NCBI GenBank assembly: GCA_009731375.1
Contig: BJOX01000163.1
Location: forward strand, 428,457-492,456
Source of the DNA: Paulinella micropora
Taxonomy: Eukaryota > Cercozoa > Imbricatea > Euglyphida
Direction: 5' to 3'
Length of the DNA stretch: 64,000 nucleotides
Both the position numbers and the translations under genes were made by a program. The notes under the pieces are model-generated. The model did no database searches. It was not told the DNA's origin and saw nothing but the letters and a program-made list of their open reading frames with translations. Position 1 is the first letter of the stretch, and each line of letters starts with the position of its first letter. Shown in pieces: positions 1-10,428 of this stretch.

Positions 1-195
1 TTTTATGAAATAAAAATATGGTTTATGTGTCCTTTCGTCAAAATCTCTCTTAATGTGCTCAGTTAGAAAAATTTATGTTAAACATTTGACACTTTTTTAT
101 TTTCTATGTATGTTTTCTATATGTCCTATGTTGGTTTTTTACTTTTTTAAGGCTTGTTTTATAATTTGCGGTTGGACAAGTCGCGAATACATAAA

Positions 196-196
<1 letters not shown>

Positions 197-234
<38 letters not shown>

Positions 235-241
235 CACACAC

Positions 242-274
<33 letters not shown>

Positions 275-385
275 ATATATATATATATTATACATATATA
301 TATATGTATATATATACATGTATATGTATATATATATACATGTATATATATATATATACACACACACACACATATATATATAATA
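197..385. repeat. (TA)n / (CA)n microsatellite
   Basis: Almost pure alternating TA with short CA blocks. ORFs across it in several frames are low-complexity artefacts rich in Ile, Tyr, His and Thr. Confidence 0.95.
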
Positions 386-465
386 TCTTGATTCCAAGAT
401 TTTTTACTGTGACGTCAGTGTTTAATCTTGTTGGTAAGGATTTAATTTTGTTGAGCAGGATTTCT

Positions 466-640
466 GACTTACTGACTTACTTTTACTTACTTTACTTACT
501 TTCACTTACTTATTTACTTATGCTTACTTATACAAACTTACTTGCTTACTTACTTACTCTTACTTACTTACTTACTTACTTACTCAGATGACGGGAGCGG
601 CAGCGACGACGAAGACGAGGGTGACAAGGAAGGTACTATG

Positions 641-686
<46 letters not shown>

Positions 687-1402
687 AATTGACTTACTTA
701 CTTACTTACTTATGCTTACTTATACTTACTTACTTATGCTTACTTGTGCTTACTTTCACTTACTTACTTACTTACTTACTTACGCTTACTTATACTTACT
801 TAAGCTTACTTATACTTACTTTCTTACTTACTTACTTACTTAAGCTTACTTTTACTTACTTACTTACTTACTTGTACTTTTACTTACTTACTTACTTCCT
901 TATTTCCTTACTTGCTTACTTACTTACTTGCTTGCTTACTTGCTTACTTACTTACTTATTTACTTACTTACTTACTTATGCTTCCTTACTTACTTGCTTA
1001 CTCGCTTACTTGCTTACTTGCTTACTTGCTGCCTTACTTACTTACTTACTTACTTGCTTACTTACTGACTTACTTACTTAAGCTTACTTTTACTTACTTA
1101 CTTACTTACTTGTACTTTTACTTACTTACTTACTTACTTCCTTACTTGCTTACTTACTTACTTGCTTGCTTACTTGCTTGCTTACTTACTTACTTACTTA
1201 CTTATGTTTCCTTACTTACTTACTCAGATGACGGGAGCGGCAGCGACGACGAAGGCGGGGCTGAAAAGAAAGGTACCTGAGTCTTACTTACTTATTTACT
1301 TATTTACTTACTTACTTACTTGTACTTTTACTCACTTGCTTAATTACTTACTTGCTTGCTTACTTACTTGCTTACTTTTACTTACTTACTTACTAACTAA
1401 GT

Positions 1403-1439
<37 letters not shown>

Positions 1440-1701
1440 CAACTCACTTACTTACTTACTAACTTACTTACTCAGATAAAGGGAAGGCCCGCGGCGCCGA
1501 AGGCGAGGGTGACAAGGAAGGTACTATCGCTTATGCTTACTTATACTTACTTACACTTACTTACTTACTTACTTACTTACTTACGCACTTAACTTACTTA
1601 CTTACTCACTTACTTACTTACTAAGTCTTACTTACTTACTTACTTACTTACTAACTAAGTCTTACTTGCTTACTTACTTACTTACTTACTTATTTACTCA
1701 G
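466..1701 (+). repeat. CTTA tetranucleotide repeat forming introns
   Basis: A degenerate CTTA/ACTT tetranucleotide array with occasional CTTG, CTTT and CTAA variants. It is interrupted only by three 45-nt islands at 588-632, 1228-1272 and 1476-1520. Each island is preceded by TACTCAG or ACTCAG and followed by GTAC, so the array reads as three complete introns of 595, 203 and 181 nt plus the end of an upstream one. Long Leu/Tyr/Thr ORFs across it are artefacts. Confidence 0.85.
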
Positions 1702-2300
1702 ATAAAGGAAAGGCCCGCGGCTGCCGCTCTTGTGGCTTCCAGGCACCGGAGAGTTTGGTTCGCGCGTCTACCGGTGAAGCGCCCTCTCACGATGATGAGG
1801 AGCGCCCGATGAACCCTACGTGGAGTTTTGCATGGAAAGTAAACAAGCTGACGGGGAGAAATGTGTCACTTTTTTACAGGGAGGAGGTACGGGGTCAGAA
1901 CGGCCAGCCAGATGGGTTAGTTGCTCTAGCTTTAGCAACTCTTATCGCCCCTGAGGCAACCTACGAAGGTCCGCCGTTTAACAAAGACAAAACAGGGTTC
2001 ATTGTTCCCCCCTGGTTGGTGTACGTTGAGGTGATGTCAATGCGCATTTCGGTTGAATTGCCGCTGAATCACAAATTGGTTGGAGTTTCTCCTCATCCAA
2101 ATTTAGCTAGGAAGTTTAACGGAAAAAAGGATGCGCTTAACAAAGTGGCGGTGAAGGAGATTAACATTCCCAACCTTATCGAGTACTGGAAGTGCTCGCT
2201 CCTGCTTGATCTTTGTTTGGATGGAGGGCTCTACGGAACCCAACAGCCCTATATAAATAAGCATATCTATACCACTAATAAATATAACATGTCCCTATAA
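588..2300 (+). CDS. spliced host gene, 3' part, with duplicated 45-nt mini-exons
   Basis: Four exons are inferred: 588-632, 1228-1272, 1476-1520 and the terminal exon 1702-2300 ending in TAA. Each is preceded by ..CTCAG and the first three are followed by GTAC. All three mini-exons are 45 nt (phase 1 at both ends), so any could be gained, lost or skipped without changing frame. They encode related hydrophilic segments: the first two begin DDGSGSDDE, the third and the terminal exon begin DKGKARG. The terminal exon continues in frame with a CxxC pair (CRSC) and about 170 further residues of a globular domain I do not recognise. The 5' part of the gene lies outside the window. Splice sites are seen by eye only; no transcript supports them. 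Confidence 0.7.
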
Positions 2301-2542
2301 GCTATAAACCGCGCAAATCGCGCAATAAGGCGATGGCGTAACACGCGGACAGCATAGATGACCGGGCACGGGTGCGCCTGAGTTGTCACGCTGTTGACCT
2401 GCGTTTGAAACGAGCAGAAAGTCGAACACTGACACACGAACCACACGAACACTGCACATTGCTCGTTGTGCTTGAGCTGACATACATGAATACATGTACA
2501 TAGACTCACGGGTATATACGTGATATAGGCACCTGCCGGTGT
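2301..2542. other. intergenic, no supported gene
   Basis: Sequence between the host gene stop and the next coding-like frame. Short minus-strand ORFs overlap it but show no domain. I see no RNA gene. Confidence 0.6.
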
Positions 2543-5191
2543 ATGTTCGGCACTGGACAACTGGTGGAACAGTACTTGGGCTTTCTCCTGGCTTGCGTGG
2601 CTTCGATCCTGGTGATACTGATAGTTCACCTGGGATTACAGGCGATCGCGGGCGAGGGACAACGGCTTCCCTCTCCTGTGTGGAGCAATCCGATAGGAAC
2701 GACCCCGGCGACCAGCCCGGTGGCGGACCCACATCGGGAAGCAGAGCAACGGAGCGAAGTCAACCCACCTGGAGAAGAAGACTTCAGGTGCGGACCCACT
2801 CACAACTCACCAGAGGGGACACCCCACACAAACATGACAACCCCGAACAGTGGTGCAAGCAACCACAGCAACAAGAGAGCAAGGGAAAACGAAGCCTTGG
2901 CCCTCGAACCTCACGGTCCTACCATACCGCTCACACCCACCCGACACTCAGGTTGTGGCCACACCTGCATCCCCAAGGGGAAAGACTGAGGTCGAGTCGG
3001 AGATGTTGACAACCCCTGTGAAGTCATCGGCTGACAAGGGGGAGGAACCGCATGAGGATACACCTTCGTCTCCACGGACGGATGAGGACGTCGATCCCGA
3101 AGGATTGAAGACCCCGAGGCACACGGGATTCGCGTGGGATGCGGACGAAGAGGAGGGTCTATGCCTGCCTTCTAGCCCAACACGGCAGGAGCGCAGAGAG
3201 GAACTCCGCTTACGATACTGGAGAAAGGTCGGGGACCGCGATATACTCGCGCCCGATAAGTACAGTGACGGACTGAACCCGCCTGAACAGAAACGGCCTA
3301 ACGACCCGCCGGGGGCCAGGGATCTGGCGTATCAGCACCACCGCTGTCCGCCACCCGAACCGACTGCCCACTGGGGCCGGGAAGAAGTCTTCACTGCATA
3401 TTTTCATGCTTCCGATAACCTATTCGGGGTGTATGGGCCGATCGACCGCCCGATATACGTCTATTCGGAACGCGGTCCGGTACCACTGAGATCACAAAGA
3501 AGTGTGACACTGGGTGTTCTCAGGCCCTACCGCATCGACACAGCATCGATGTTGAGAGGTATGGAGCTACACTTGTTTCAAGACCCGGTGAAGGAGAGGG
3601 AGGAGTACGAGAAACCGGTGCGCTTCGCGTATGACCCGATGACGCGTAGAGTACACCGCATCTACCCACCCTACCCTGATATCACGGATGCGGAGAGCAG
3701 GCTAAGGCTGCAATGCCCGGCGCTTGCGCACACAACAAACCACCGAACGTACCCGTTCACGCCAACCAAGGAACCGTATCGGATGCGGTTGATCGGCAAT
3801 CAGGTGAATTGGGTCCCAGACCCGCACTTGTTTGAGGAAAACCCTCGCAAGGTTAGCCTACCACCTCCTCCACCGCCTGCAGTAGATGAGCGGGGTGTCC
3901 CGACTTCAAATCCGTCCGCAAGGTACGTTCCCACGGAGAAGGATAATGTTCTCCGAGTGCAGTGTGAGGGTATGAAACAGCGCGGAGGGGTATACCCGAG
4001 ATGCTCCTGGACATGGCACCTCACGGAAAGAGCGTACATGTCACCGGATACGGACTCTACCGATGCCCGGATCACGCATACACCACTCCTCAGCTAACGT
4101 CCAGCGTGCCGATACAACCAAAGAACGAGGGTTTGAGTACGTGGCCACCAAGCCAGAACCCGATACCAGGGATTCCCTCGTACATGAGCGTGGCTGCTGA
4201 CTTTGCTGAGAAATTCACGAAGCATCTGTTTGAGCACGCCAAGACGCTGACTGGTTGGGTGGGGCTGAATGATCATCAGCGCGCGCACGCCCTTCGATAC
4301 CATGACAACTGCTTGAGCCACGACAACTGCTTGAGCCACATGAGCTCCGACTGTTGCAGTGGTCGCAGGAAGACGTCAATGATTACTACAGACTGCTCGA
4401 ACTTTCGGACATTCCACTGCCCGCGGAGGTTAAGGCTTACAGAGCTTACTACCTTCGGGACAGCCATGACACCCATGGGGACATGGGATTTGAACAGAAT
4501 GTACTCGCGCATTATAGGAAGGTTTTAGGCTTACCCACGCCTCATCCTCCTGTATAGGCCGCGAGGCACACGACGACGAATACCTGCGCGTTTCCGAGGT
4601 GCGGCTCGGTTACGACAGCAATATTATGTACGGTTCCAGCAGGAACATCGACTCTCGTGGCTGCTTACGATTCACCGTCAGCTGATAGTAAGCAATGACC
4701 CAGAGATATCCCGCATCGCCACCCAGTTAGCCGATCCTGACGAGAACGTTCCTAACACATATCAAGACCGAGTGAGAGGTTTCGAACAGTTGGTTGAACG
4801 GTTCAGGGCTCAGGACGCACTGGGTTGGGACCGAGTTATCCAAGCCGATGAGTTCCGATGGCATAAAGTGACTCAGAGGTTAGACTATATCTATCACTAT
4901 CGACATGAGTGGCCGTACTGGCGACAGCAGTACGAATACCAGCTGGGGAAGATCATTGGCCATTTCTCCCCAGTCATGAGGTATATCGCGCCACAGTACT
5001 CGGTAGTCGGAGAAGACTTGATCTGGTCGGAGGCGAAGGCTTGGAGAGAAAGCCTGGACCAGGAATTAGACATGCCAGCGGAAGACCAACCCGCAATGCC
5101 ATGGAAGTGGCAACCACCGTCGCCGTCTAGCGAGGAGGAGTTCATGAACTACCTGGGCCTCGAGCATGAGTGCTCCGACAGCTATGCATAG
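2543..5191 (+). pseudogene. frameshifted membrane-anchored protein of unknown family
   Basis: Coding-like sequence runs through about 2.6 kb but changes frame near 2950, 4000-4090, 4340 and 4530-4555. The ATG at 2543 is followed by one strongly hydrophobic segment (about residues 13-35, LLACVASILVILIVHLGLQ), then a long Pro/Ser/Thr- and acid-rich stretch. A folded-looking domain from about 3180 to 5190 is rich in Tyr, Trp, Arg and Pro. An 18-bp tandem duplication lies near 4300-4337. The frame changes are not bounded by convincing GT..AG sites, so decay or base-calling error is likelier than introns. A short RDLAY ... AYFxASD pattern near 3330-3420 resembles one in the membrane gene near 31.95 kb. 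I do not recognise the family; a cellular gene, viral gene or retroelement gag are all possible. Confidence 0.45.
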
Positions 5192-6420
5192 ACGCGTTTT
5201 CAGAGCCAGATCAGTGGGTTGTACATATCACTAGACACTTACACCTTCGCTTCAGCGGAGTAGACACGTGCCGGCTGGCAATAAGAAAATGTCTGCAGAC
5301 GACAAAACAAAACAAACAAAACTCAATAAGCCAACGGCACATAGACACTGGCATAGCGCCAGTTCATCATCAAGTTCCTACAATGAACGAGAATGCCTGG
5401 AGGTATTGAAAAATCAAGATCAATGCCTCCCTGTATTCTCAGTATCTCAGATGCTTAGGATGGAACAGAGAAGCGGAGCATGCTGGTGAGGTTACACGGA
5501 GGTTCGATTCATGTAAGATCCGGACTTCTCGATAATCTCAGGATCCCAGATCATTTGGACAGACTAGGGACGATGCTGGGGATGCGAAAACTCTCGGCAA
5601 GTACTTGGAGGTTTGCCTCAGATCAGATGCAAATCGCATAGTAATGCCAGGATCTCAGATCCTTGGGGCGGTACGCCGACAGCATCATGGTCATACAGTT
5701 GTACGTATATGGCGAATCGCCATAGAAGGGGGGAGGAGATAATTCAAAATTCAGTTGAATTTAAATTTGAACTCATAAATCTTCAAGCTCAAATTTGCAT
5801 TTTGTAAGCACATGACGTACAACGGTAATGAAGGACAGAACCCAACGGTCACTTGAGTGACAAGACTATGCTTCATGGGCTGCCAATGTTTGCTCAATGG
5901 TGTGACTTCTCAGGAGTTGGATATACATAAGGAAGCAGACCAGGAGAGGAAGTTCTCCACCAGCGATATTTACCAATCTACCCCTATTAACTACCGTGTC
6001 GGTTCCCGTATAAAACGGGGAGGGGGGATTGTAGGCGCAGATAGATAAATATGCGACCTTTTCTTATACCCCTATGCACAGTGATGTATAGATGAACTAT
6101 ATCTAGATAAGATATGGTTATATTCATTTTTATTTATATACTTTTGAGCCGGTTGAAAACGATAATATTATGATTCAGTAACCGGTACTACTTTTTTAAG
6201 CTGGATAATATTATCGTTAGGGGTGACTTCAGGAAATGGCTCTCTGTTTCCTTTTTGTTGCTTGGCTCTGACAGTCTCCTATATTTTCCCACCATACTGG
6301 TTTCCTCTCTTTTGTAGAGGAGGAAGATTAGGTTATTTTCAGAGTGCTTGGATTTTGGATGGATAAATACCCCGGCTTGCATTAAATAATATCTTTAGAT
6401 CGTAACCGACAAAACGCGGC
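5192..6420. other. non-coding stretch
   Basis: No ORF here has coding character. The sequence includes GATCTCAG/GGATCCCAG-like short repeats at 5430-5670 and a 13-bp inverted repeat (AACGATAATATTA at 6158-6170 with its complement at about 6207-6219) separated by about 36 nt. I see no tRNA or rRNA. Confidence 0.6.
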
Positions 6421-6437
6421 TTACCGGAGCCTGCCTA

Positions 6438-6581
6438 CAAAGGTGAATTCATCAACTCTTACCGGTGCCTGCCTCTGGAACCATCAGCAATCATGTGGAA
6501 GGCTAAGTCCCGGAGCAAAGGAGGCTGCAAAGGTGAATTCATCAACGCTTACCGCAGCCTGCCTCTGGAACCATCAGCAAT
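6438..6581 (+). repeat. two direct copies of a ~54-bp repeat
   Basis: Units at 6438-6492 and 6528-6581 share CAAAGGTGAATTCATCAAC, then CTTACCG, then GCCTGCCTCTGGAACC and ATCAGCAAT. They differ at only a few positions, and their starts are 90 bp apart. Confidence 0.85.
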
Positions 6582-6796
6582 GGAAAGTAACAATGAAACA
6601 GTGAAGGCCAAAAAGTGACGGTCATTGCGACGAAGTGCGCTGACGTAGACAGTCAATCAAAGTGGCGGATGAGCAAACTATTAATAATAACATTAGATGC
6701 ATTCTATGACAAGTGTGGTCACTGGTTGATACTGTGTTGAGGACGGGCGGCATTCAAGCTGCTTGAAGAAAATGATTGTCATAGACTGTTGATTTT

Positions 6797-6798
6797 AC

Positions 6799-6835
<37 letters not shown>
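6797..6835. repeat. (CT)n(CA)n microsatellite
   Basis: A CT run followed directly by a CA run. A second short CT run lies near 6941-6957. Confidence 0.9.
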
Positions 6836-7004
6836 TGTGAGAAAATGAATGACTGTTCACTTCAATCTCACTCAAGCTGTGCTATACACGTCACCATGCT
6901 GAGAGCGCATCGGACCACACACTGCTTGCGACTGGCCAACTCTCTCTCTCTCTCTCAGCTGCCTGTCAACTCGCACGTTATCTAGCAAGCAGCTGCAGCA
7001 GCAA

Positions 7005-7437
7005 GGCGCTGTGAACGCTGCCTGCGCTGTCCACTCGTGTCAGCTCGTCTTGCGCCGTCAAGCGGTGTGAGCGCTGCCTTACAGCGGACTCGTGTGAGCT
7101 CGTTTTGAGCGGTAATGCATCAACCGGTGTGAACGCTGCCTGCGCTGTGACAGTCGACTCGTGTCAGCTCATCTTGAACCATCAGCCGGTGTGAACGCTC
7201 ACAGCTGTAGACTAGTGTGAGCTCGTCTTGAGCCATCAACCGCGTGCGAGCTCGTCTTGAGCCATCAGCCGCTGTGAATGCTTCCTGCGCTGTTGACTCG
7301 TGCGAGCTCGTCTTGAGCCATCAGCCGCTGTGAACGCTGCCCGCGCTGTTGATTCGTGCGAGCTCGTCTCGAACCATCAGCCGCTGTGAACGCTGCCCGC
7401 GCTGTTGACTCGTGCGAGCTCGTCTTGAGCCATGGTC
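7005..7437 (+). repeat. ~50-60-bp tandem repeat array
   Basis: About seven degenerate units containing GTGTGAACGCTGCCTGCGCTGT, an ACTCGTG block, and AGCTCGTCTTGAGCCATCA. The array sits just upstream of a poly-G run and assembly gap that precede the PLV. An ORF that runs through it into the gap is not credible as a protein in this part. Confidence 0.8.
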
Positions 7438-7566
7438 TACGACTCGCAGCTGCTGCAGCAGCGCTGTCTCGTCATGACCTTCATGGCGCAGATGGACATA
7501 TATGTACTAGGGGAAAGAAGGAGGGGAGGATGGGGGGGGGGGGGGGGGGGAAATTTNNNNNNNNNN

Positions 7567-8039
7567 GTGCTTGGGCTGTTGGCAGTTCTTGCACTTGGTG
7601 CCCCCCCACACAGCTGCGTTTAGAATTGATTAATAAACTAAATCCAGTCTGCTTTCGTATGATTGAAAACAAGACACCACTGAGAATGGGTATGTTGGCC
7701 CAGGCATTAGATGACATATTACAAGAATTAAATATACCTGACTTTGCTGGATTATCTAAAACCCCTATTATGTTTCCATGTGATAAGCAAAGAGCAGAAT
7801 GTGAATTGAAAGGTGAATGTATCAAGCCACAAGATGTCAAAATGATTGATACTGGCAATTATAGTTATACGAATGCTTATCCTGAGTTTATCGCCCCATT
7901 AATTAAGTCAGTTCCACAATTATCAGAAAAAGTAGTTAATTTAGAAAAAGAAAATAAAATTTTGCTTAATATACTACAAGATTTAACCAACCAACTAGCA
8001 GAAATAAGAGCGGTCGTTTTTTCAAATGTCCAACAATAA
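7567..8039 (+). CDS. fibre protein C-terminus with S74-type intramolecular chaperone (5'-truncated)
   Basis: Only the C-terminal ~140 residues are present; the frame is open back into the assembly gap, so the true start is missing. The part from about 7625 reads as a peptidase S74-like intramolecular chaperone. An INKLNPVCF segment is followed by AQALDDILQELNIPDF, a Cys-containing insertion, then a helical tail SEKVVNLEKENKILLNILQ. In phage and virus fibres this domain trimerises the fibre and is then released by self-cleavage. The helical tail is nearly the same as that of the longer fibre pseudogene in the second PLV fragment (39.3-41.3 kb), which supports the call. Stop is TAA. The last 14 nt overlap the start of the next gene. 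Confidence 0.7.
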
Positions 8040-8382
8040 TACAACTAGATTTCACAGACCACCGCCTATTATGGATATGGATGGCGAACTAACACCGGAA
8101 TTAAAGTCTCGTGTTCTTGAAGTAGAACTAAAGACTGAGGAAAAAAAAGTAGAGCACGAATTGGAAGATAACTGGAATTGTTGTTGTATAAAAAACAGAC
8201 CGACCGACAGCAGACTTATTAAATACTTATTTCAAATGGGTATCATTATTGCCATTATAACCCTTTGTATCGTGAGGCTACCTGAAAAGAACTTGCCGTG
8301 TGAGGTAGCCAACACTTATGTAGGTATTTTGACCTTACTCATAGGAATATGCCTTCCATCGCCTTCTAGTTCAAAGAAATGA
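8026..8382 (+). CDS. small single-TM protein conserved in both PLV copies
   Basis: 118 residues from an ATG that overlaps the end of the fibre gene. The N-terminal half is acidic/basic and helical (ELTPELKSRVLEVELK), followed by a NWNCCCIKNRP cysteine cluster, one membrane segment (about residues 74-87, MGIIIAIITLCIVRL), and a second hydrophobic stretch before SPSSSKK. The copy at 38940-39282 has essentially the same sequence from the middle to the end, so it is a real gene. I do not know its function; a membrane-associated virion or accessory protein is a reasonable guess. The assembled stop is TGA. In both copies the frame stays open for three more codons to the next stop, which matters if TGA is read as Trp here. 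It converges with the cysteine-rich gene on the other strand. Confidence 0.75.
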   Translation: MSNNNTTRFHRPPPIMDMDGELTPELKSRVLEVELKTEEKKVEHELEDNWNCCCIKNRPTDSRLIKYLFQMGIIIAIITLCIVRLPEKNLPCEVANTYVGILTLLIGICLPSPSSSKK

Positions 8383-8620
8383 ACATTCGTATAAGTATAT
8401 TTTATACCAAGAACTATCACCAGCACAGATTAAAGGCAGTGCCTCATCAAAACTAACACACCAATCACTCATCGGTTTATACGCACATTTAAATTTTGTT
8501 TCTATTCCTTTTTGAATACAATAAATACAACTTTCATTCTTTTTTTCTGAGTATCGTGAATAGAAATCGCAGGAGGTCCGTCCTAACACAGAGCACACAA
8601 ATAATAAATATTAATAACAT
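8371..8620 (-). CDS. small secreted-type cysteine-rich protein (frameshift near start)
   Basis: About 75 residues with eight cysteines including a CIYC pair, ending YECSFL. The body begins near 8598 without an ATG. An ATG at 8620 starts a hydrophobic leader that is out of frame by one T relative to the body. The homologous gene in the second PLV fragment (38704-38954) has the leader in frame with the body and its own 1-bp loss further downstream. Comparing the two shows a gene with an N-terminal signal peptide and conserved Cys spacing. The 3' end overlaps the TM gene convergently by 12 bp, as in the other copy. I recognise no family. Confidence 0.65.
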
Positions 8621-8640
8621 AATATATTATACACAATATA

Positions 8641-8692
8641 AACTTTTGAAAAAGTTTCACAAAACTTGGAGGTGCGGAGGTGAAATCTCCGC
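8641..8692 (+). promoter_or_regulatory. PLV upstream module with short hairpin
   Basis: Contains AACTTTTGAAAAAGTTTCAC, then AAAACTTGGAGG, then GCGGAG-GTGAAAT-CTCCGC, which can form a 6-bp stem. It ends three bases before the ATG of the next gene. A nearly identical module lies at 16598-16651 before the lipase gene, and the AT-rich half occurs inverted at about 16232-16262. Position and conservation suggest a promoter or 5' leader element; this is inference. Confidence 0.5.
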
Positions 8693-8694
8693 AA

Positions 8695-9066
8695 ATGACG
8701 GACTATAAATACCAGAAGATTATTTTTCTGAGCAATGATTTTCCTGGTGGGGTTAATGGTAGCAAGACATCTGACAAAAACATTCAAATGAGCTTTACAC
8801 CAACAAGAATGAATGTTAAGTTTATCCACTACATGAACAATGCGGGCGAGACGAAAACAAAAATCCTTTATATGGACCTCATCGGAATCATTGGCACATT
8901 CGCAGACAGCACCACTGCAAACATTTCCAACCTCGGCTACAACTTGGGGATGGTAGGATGGACCGACGTGCAATACACTTTTAAAGTGCTCAAATCAGAC
9001 AGCGGTAATATTGAGACTGACCAGCTAGCTGGAAGAATTGTTATTTGTTTAGAATTCGTTGCATAG
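8695..9066 (+). CDS. PLV hypothetical protein, beta-rich
   Basis: 123 residues from the first ATG in the frame, which directly follows the upstream module; an alternative GTG lies at 8680. Alternating polar and hydrophobic residues (KIIFLSNDFPGG, NVKFIHYMNN, TKILYMDLIGIIGTF, RIVICLEFVA) suggest a small all-beta fold, possibly a virion surface or cement protein. That is inference from composition and from its place between the fibre block and the packaging ATPase. No paralogue is seen in the second fragment, which breaks off before this gene. Stop TAG. Confidence 0.6.
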   Translation: MTDYKYQKIIFLSNDFPGGVNGSKTSDKNIQMSFTPTRMNVKFIHYMNNAGETKTKILYMDLIGIIGTFADSTTANISNLGYNLGMVGWTDVQYTFKVLKSDSGNIETDQLAGRIVICLEFVA

Positions 9067-9125
9067 CAACAATGTTATGCATTAAAAAATTCATAACTAT
9101 TTCTTGGTTGATATTTATATAAACG

Positions 9126-9953
9126 ATGGAGAAAATCAATAACGTAAAGGTGAAACCAGTCAAGCAAAACGGAGATGGCGACAAGTTGGCTAAATGACAT
9201 AAGTTATTTGACGAACCGTATGCCAATATTTTTCTTCTCGCTCGCAAGAAAAGTGGCAAGACGACAGCACTGTTTGAAATCCTGAAACGAACGACTGACA
9301 AAAAGACACGTATTGTTATTATTGCCAGCACAATACACAAGGACCACATCTACAAAGAAATGGTTAAGCACTTCAAGAAGAAGGGAAACCCGATGGCGAT
9401 ATATACATATTTGAAAACTGACTGATACAGTGTAATTGATTACGAGTTAGACAAGCTCAACAAGCCAGACGAAGAGCAAGAAGAAGGTGAGATTGTACAG
9501 GACGAGAAAGAAGAACCGAAGCCGAAGTTTCTTTATTTTGGCAAAGAGGACAAAAAGAAAACGGAGGGAGAAGAGAAGCCTCCAAGACCGTCTAAGTATC
9601 AAACACCAGAAGTCGTGTTCGTCTTAGATGATTTGGGTAGTGGGTTGAGAGATAAGTCTGTGAGCGATCTGTTGAAGCGCAACAGGCATTTCCGATCAAA
9701 GGTGATTATGAGCTCGCAATACCTAAACGACTTACGGCCTGAGGCTATTAAACAGTTGGACTACCTTCTTATTTTTCCAGGTCAGTCTCAGGATAAAATA
9801 GAACTCGTGTATAAACATCTGGACCTTGGATATGACCTTGAATACTTCATTGAAAAATATCACGAGGCGACCAAAGAGAGGTTTAACTTTTTGTATGTTG
9901 ATGCGGTGTCGGACGAACTAAGGCAAAATTTCAATAAACGATTCGTTGGGTAG
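9126..9953 (+). CDS. FtsK/HerA-type genome-packaging ATPase, with two in-frame TGA codons
   Basis: The frame runs from ATG 9126 to TAG 9953 except for TGA at 9195-9197 and 9423-9425. The Walker A region is ARKKSGKTT (near 9242) and the Walker B strand is VVFVLDDLG (near 9614). It is followed by a sensor-like region KVIMSSQYLND and a C-terminal GQSQDKIELVYKHL segment, all in the order expected of Polinton/PLV packaging ATPases that pump DNA into the capsid. Length if both TGA are read through is 275 residues, normal for the family. The first TGA precedes HKLFDEPYA and the second precedes YSVIDYEL; Trp is plausible at both sites. Either TGA encodes Trp here or the gene has two nonsense changes. 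A charged Glu/Lys/Pro stretch (about 9460-9590) separates the two Walker motifs. Confidence 0.85.
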
Positions 9954-10055
9954 TAATACCCAACAAGATTTTTCTTTGAAAAATCATTTTTGTAATTTTA
10001 TTATTTATTTTTTTAGAACTATATATAGGAACATTTCACCAAAAAAGTCGGGTGT

Positions 10056-10367
10056 ATGCCAACATCACCAGTGATTATCAGTAGTCCATCAGGTTACAAT
10101 ATAGGAATTAACCCTTCACCAGTCAGTATGCCACAAGCAGGAGGAAGAAAGAAGAAGGGAAAAAAGAAACAAACAGGAGGCAAAGTCCATTGGAAAAAAG
10201 TCGGACAAGCGATATTAGATGCTAATAGGTTTATCAAGAAGAATCAATGGGTTTCAAGGGGTTTTACTTTTCTTAGCGATGTCGGAGTGCCTTATGCCGA
10301 TCGTGTAGCGAAGGCGGCCAAACAAGGATACGGCAAGCAACGAGGAGGAGCAGTCAAGTTTCATTAA
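10056..10367 (+). CDS. small basic PLV protein
   Basis: 103 residues from ATG to TAA with a central Lys/Gly-rich patch (GGRKKKGKKKQTGGK) and a C-terminal helical region (AILDANRFIKKNQWVSRGFTF). Similar short basic proteins sit between the ATPase and protease/capsid genes in Polinton-like viruses and are thought to bind DNA or the capsid interior, but I cannot assign a named family. A TATATATAGG element lies about 35 bp upstream. Confidence 0.6.
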   Translation: MPTSPVIISSPSGYNIGINPSPVSMPQAGGRKKKGKKKQTGGKVHWKKVGQAILDANRFIKKNQWVSRGFTFLSDVGVPYADRVAKAAKQGYGKQRGGAVKFH

Positions 10368-10428
10368 ACCCCAACTCGATTGATGTAAATTACGTTATTA
10401 ATTTTTTTTACTCAATATAATAGTAGTA

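Noticed and set aside
226-1479. Long Tyr/Ile/His and Leu/Tyr/Thr ORFs
   Set aside because: They translate TA, CA and CTTA microsatellites; no complexity or start context.
6158-6219. TAATATTAT inside an inverted repeat, resembling a CRESS-DNA/geminivirus origin
   Set aside because: The string lies in the arms, not the loop, the nonanucleotide does not match, and no Rep gene is present.
7356-7560. N-terminal extension of the S74 fibre ORF through the tandem repeat
   Set aside because: The frame crosses a 10-N gap of unknown size and low-complexity G-runs; not a real N-terminus.
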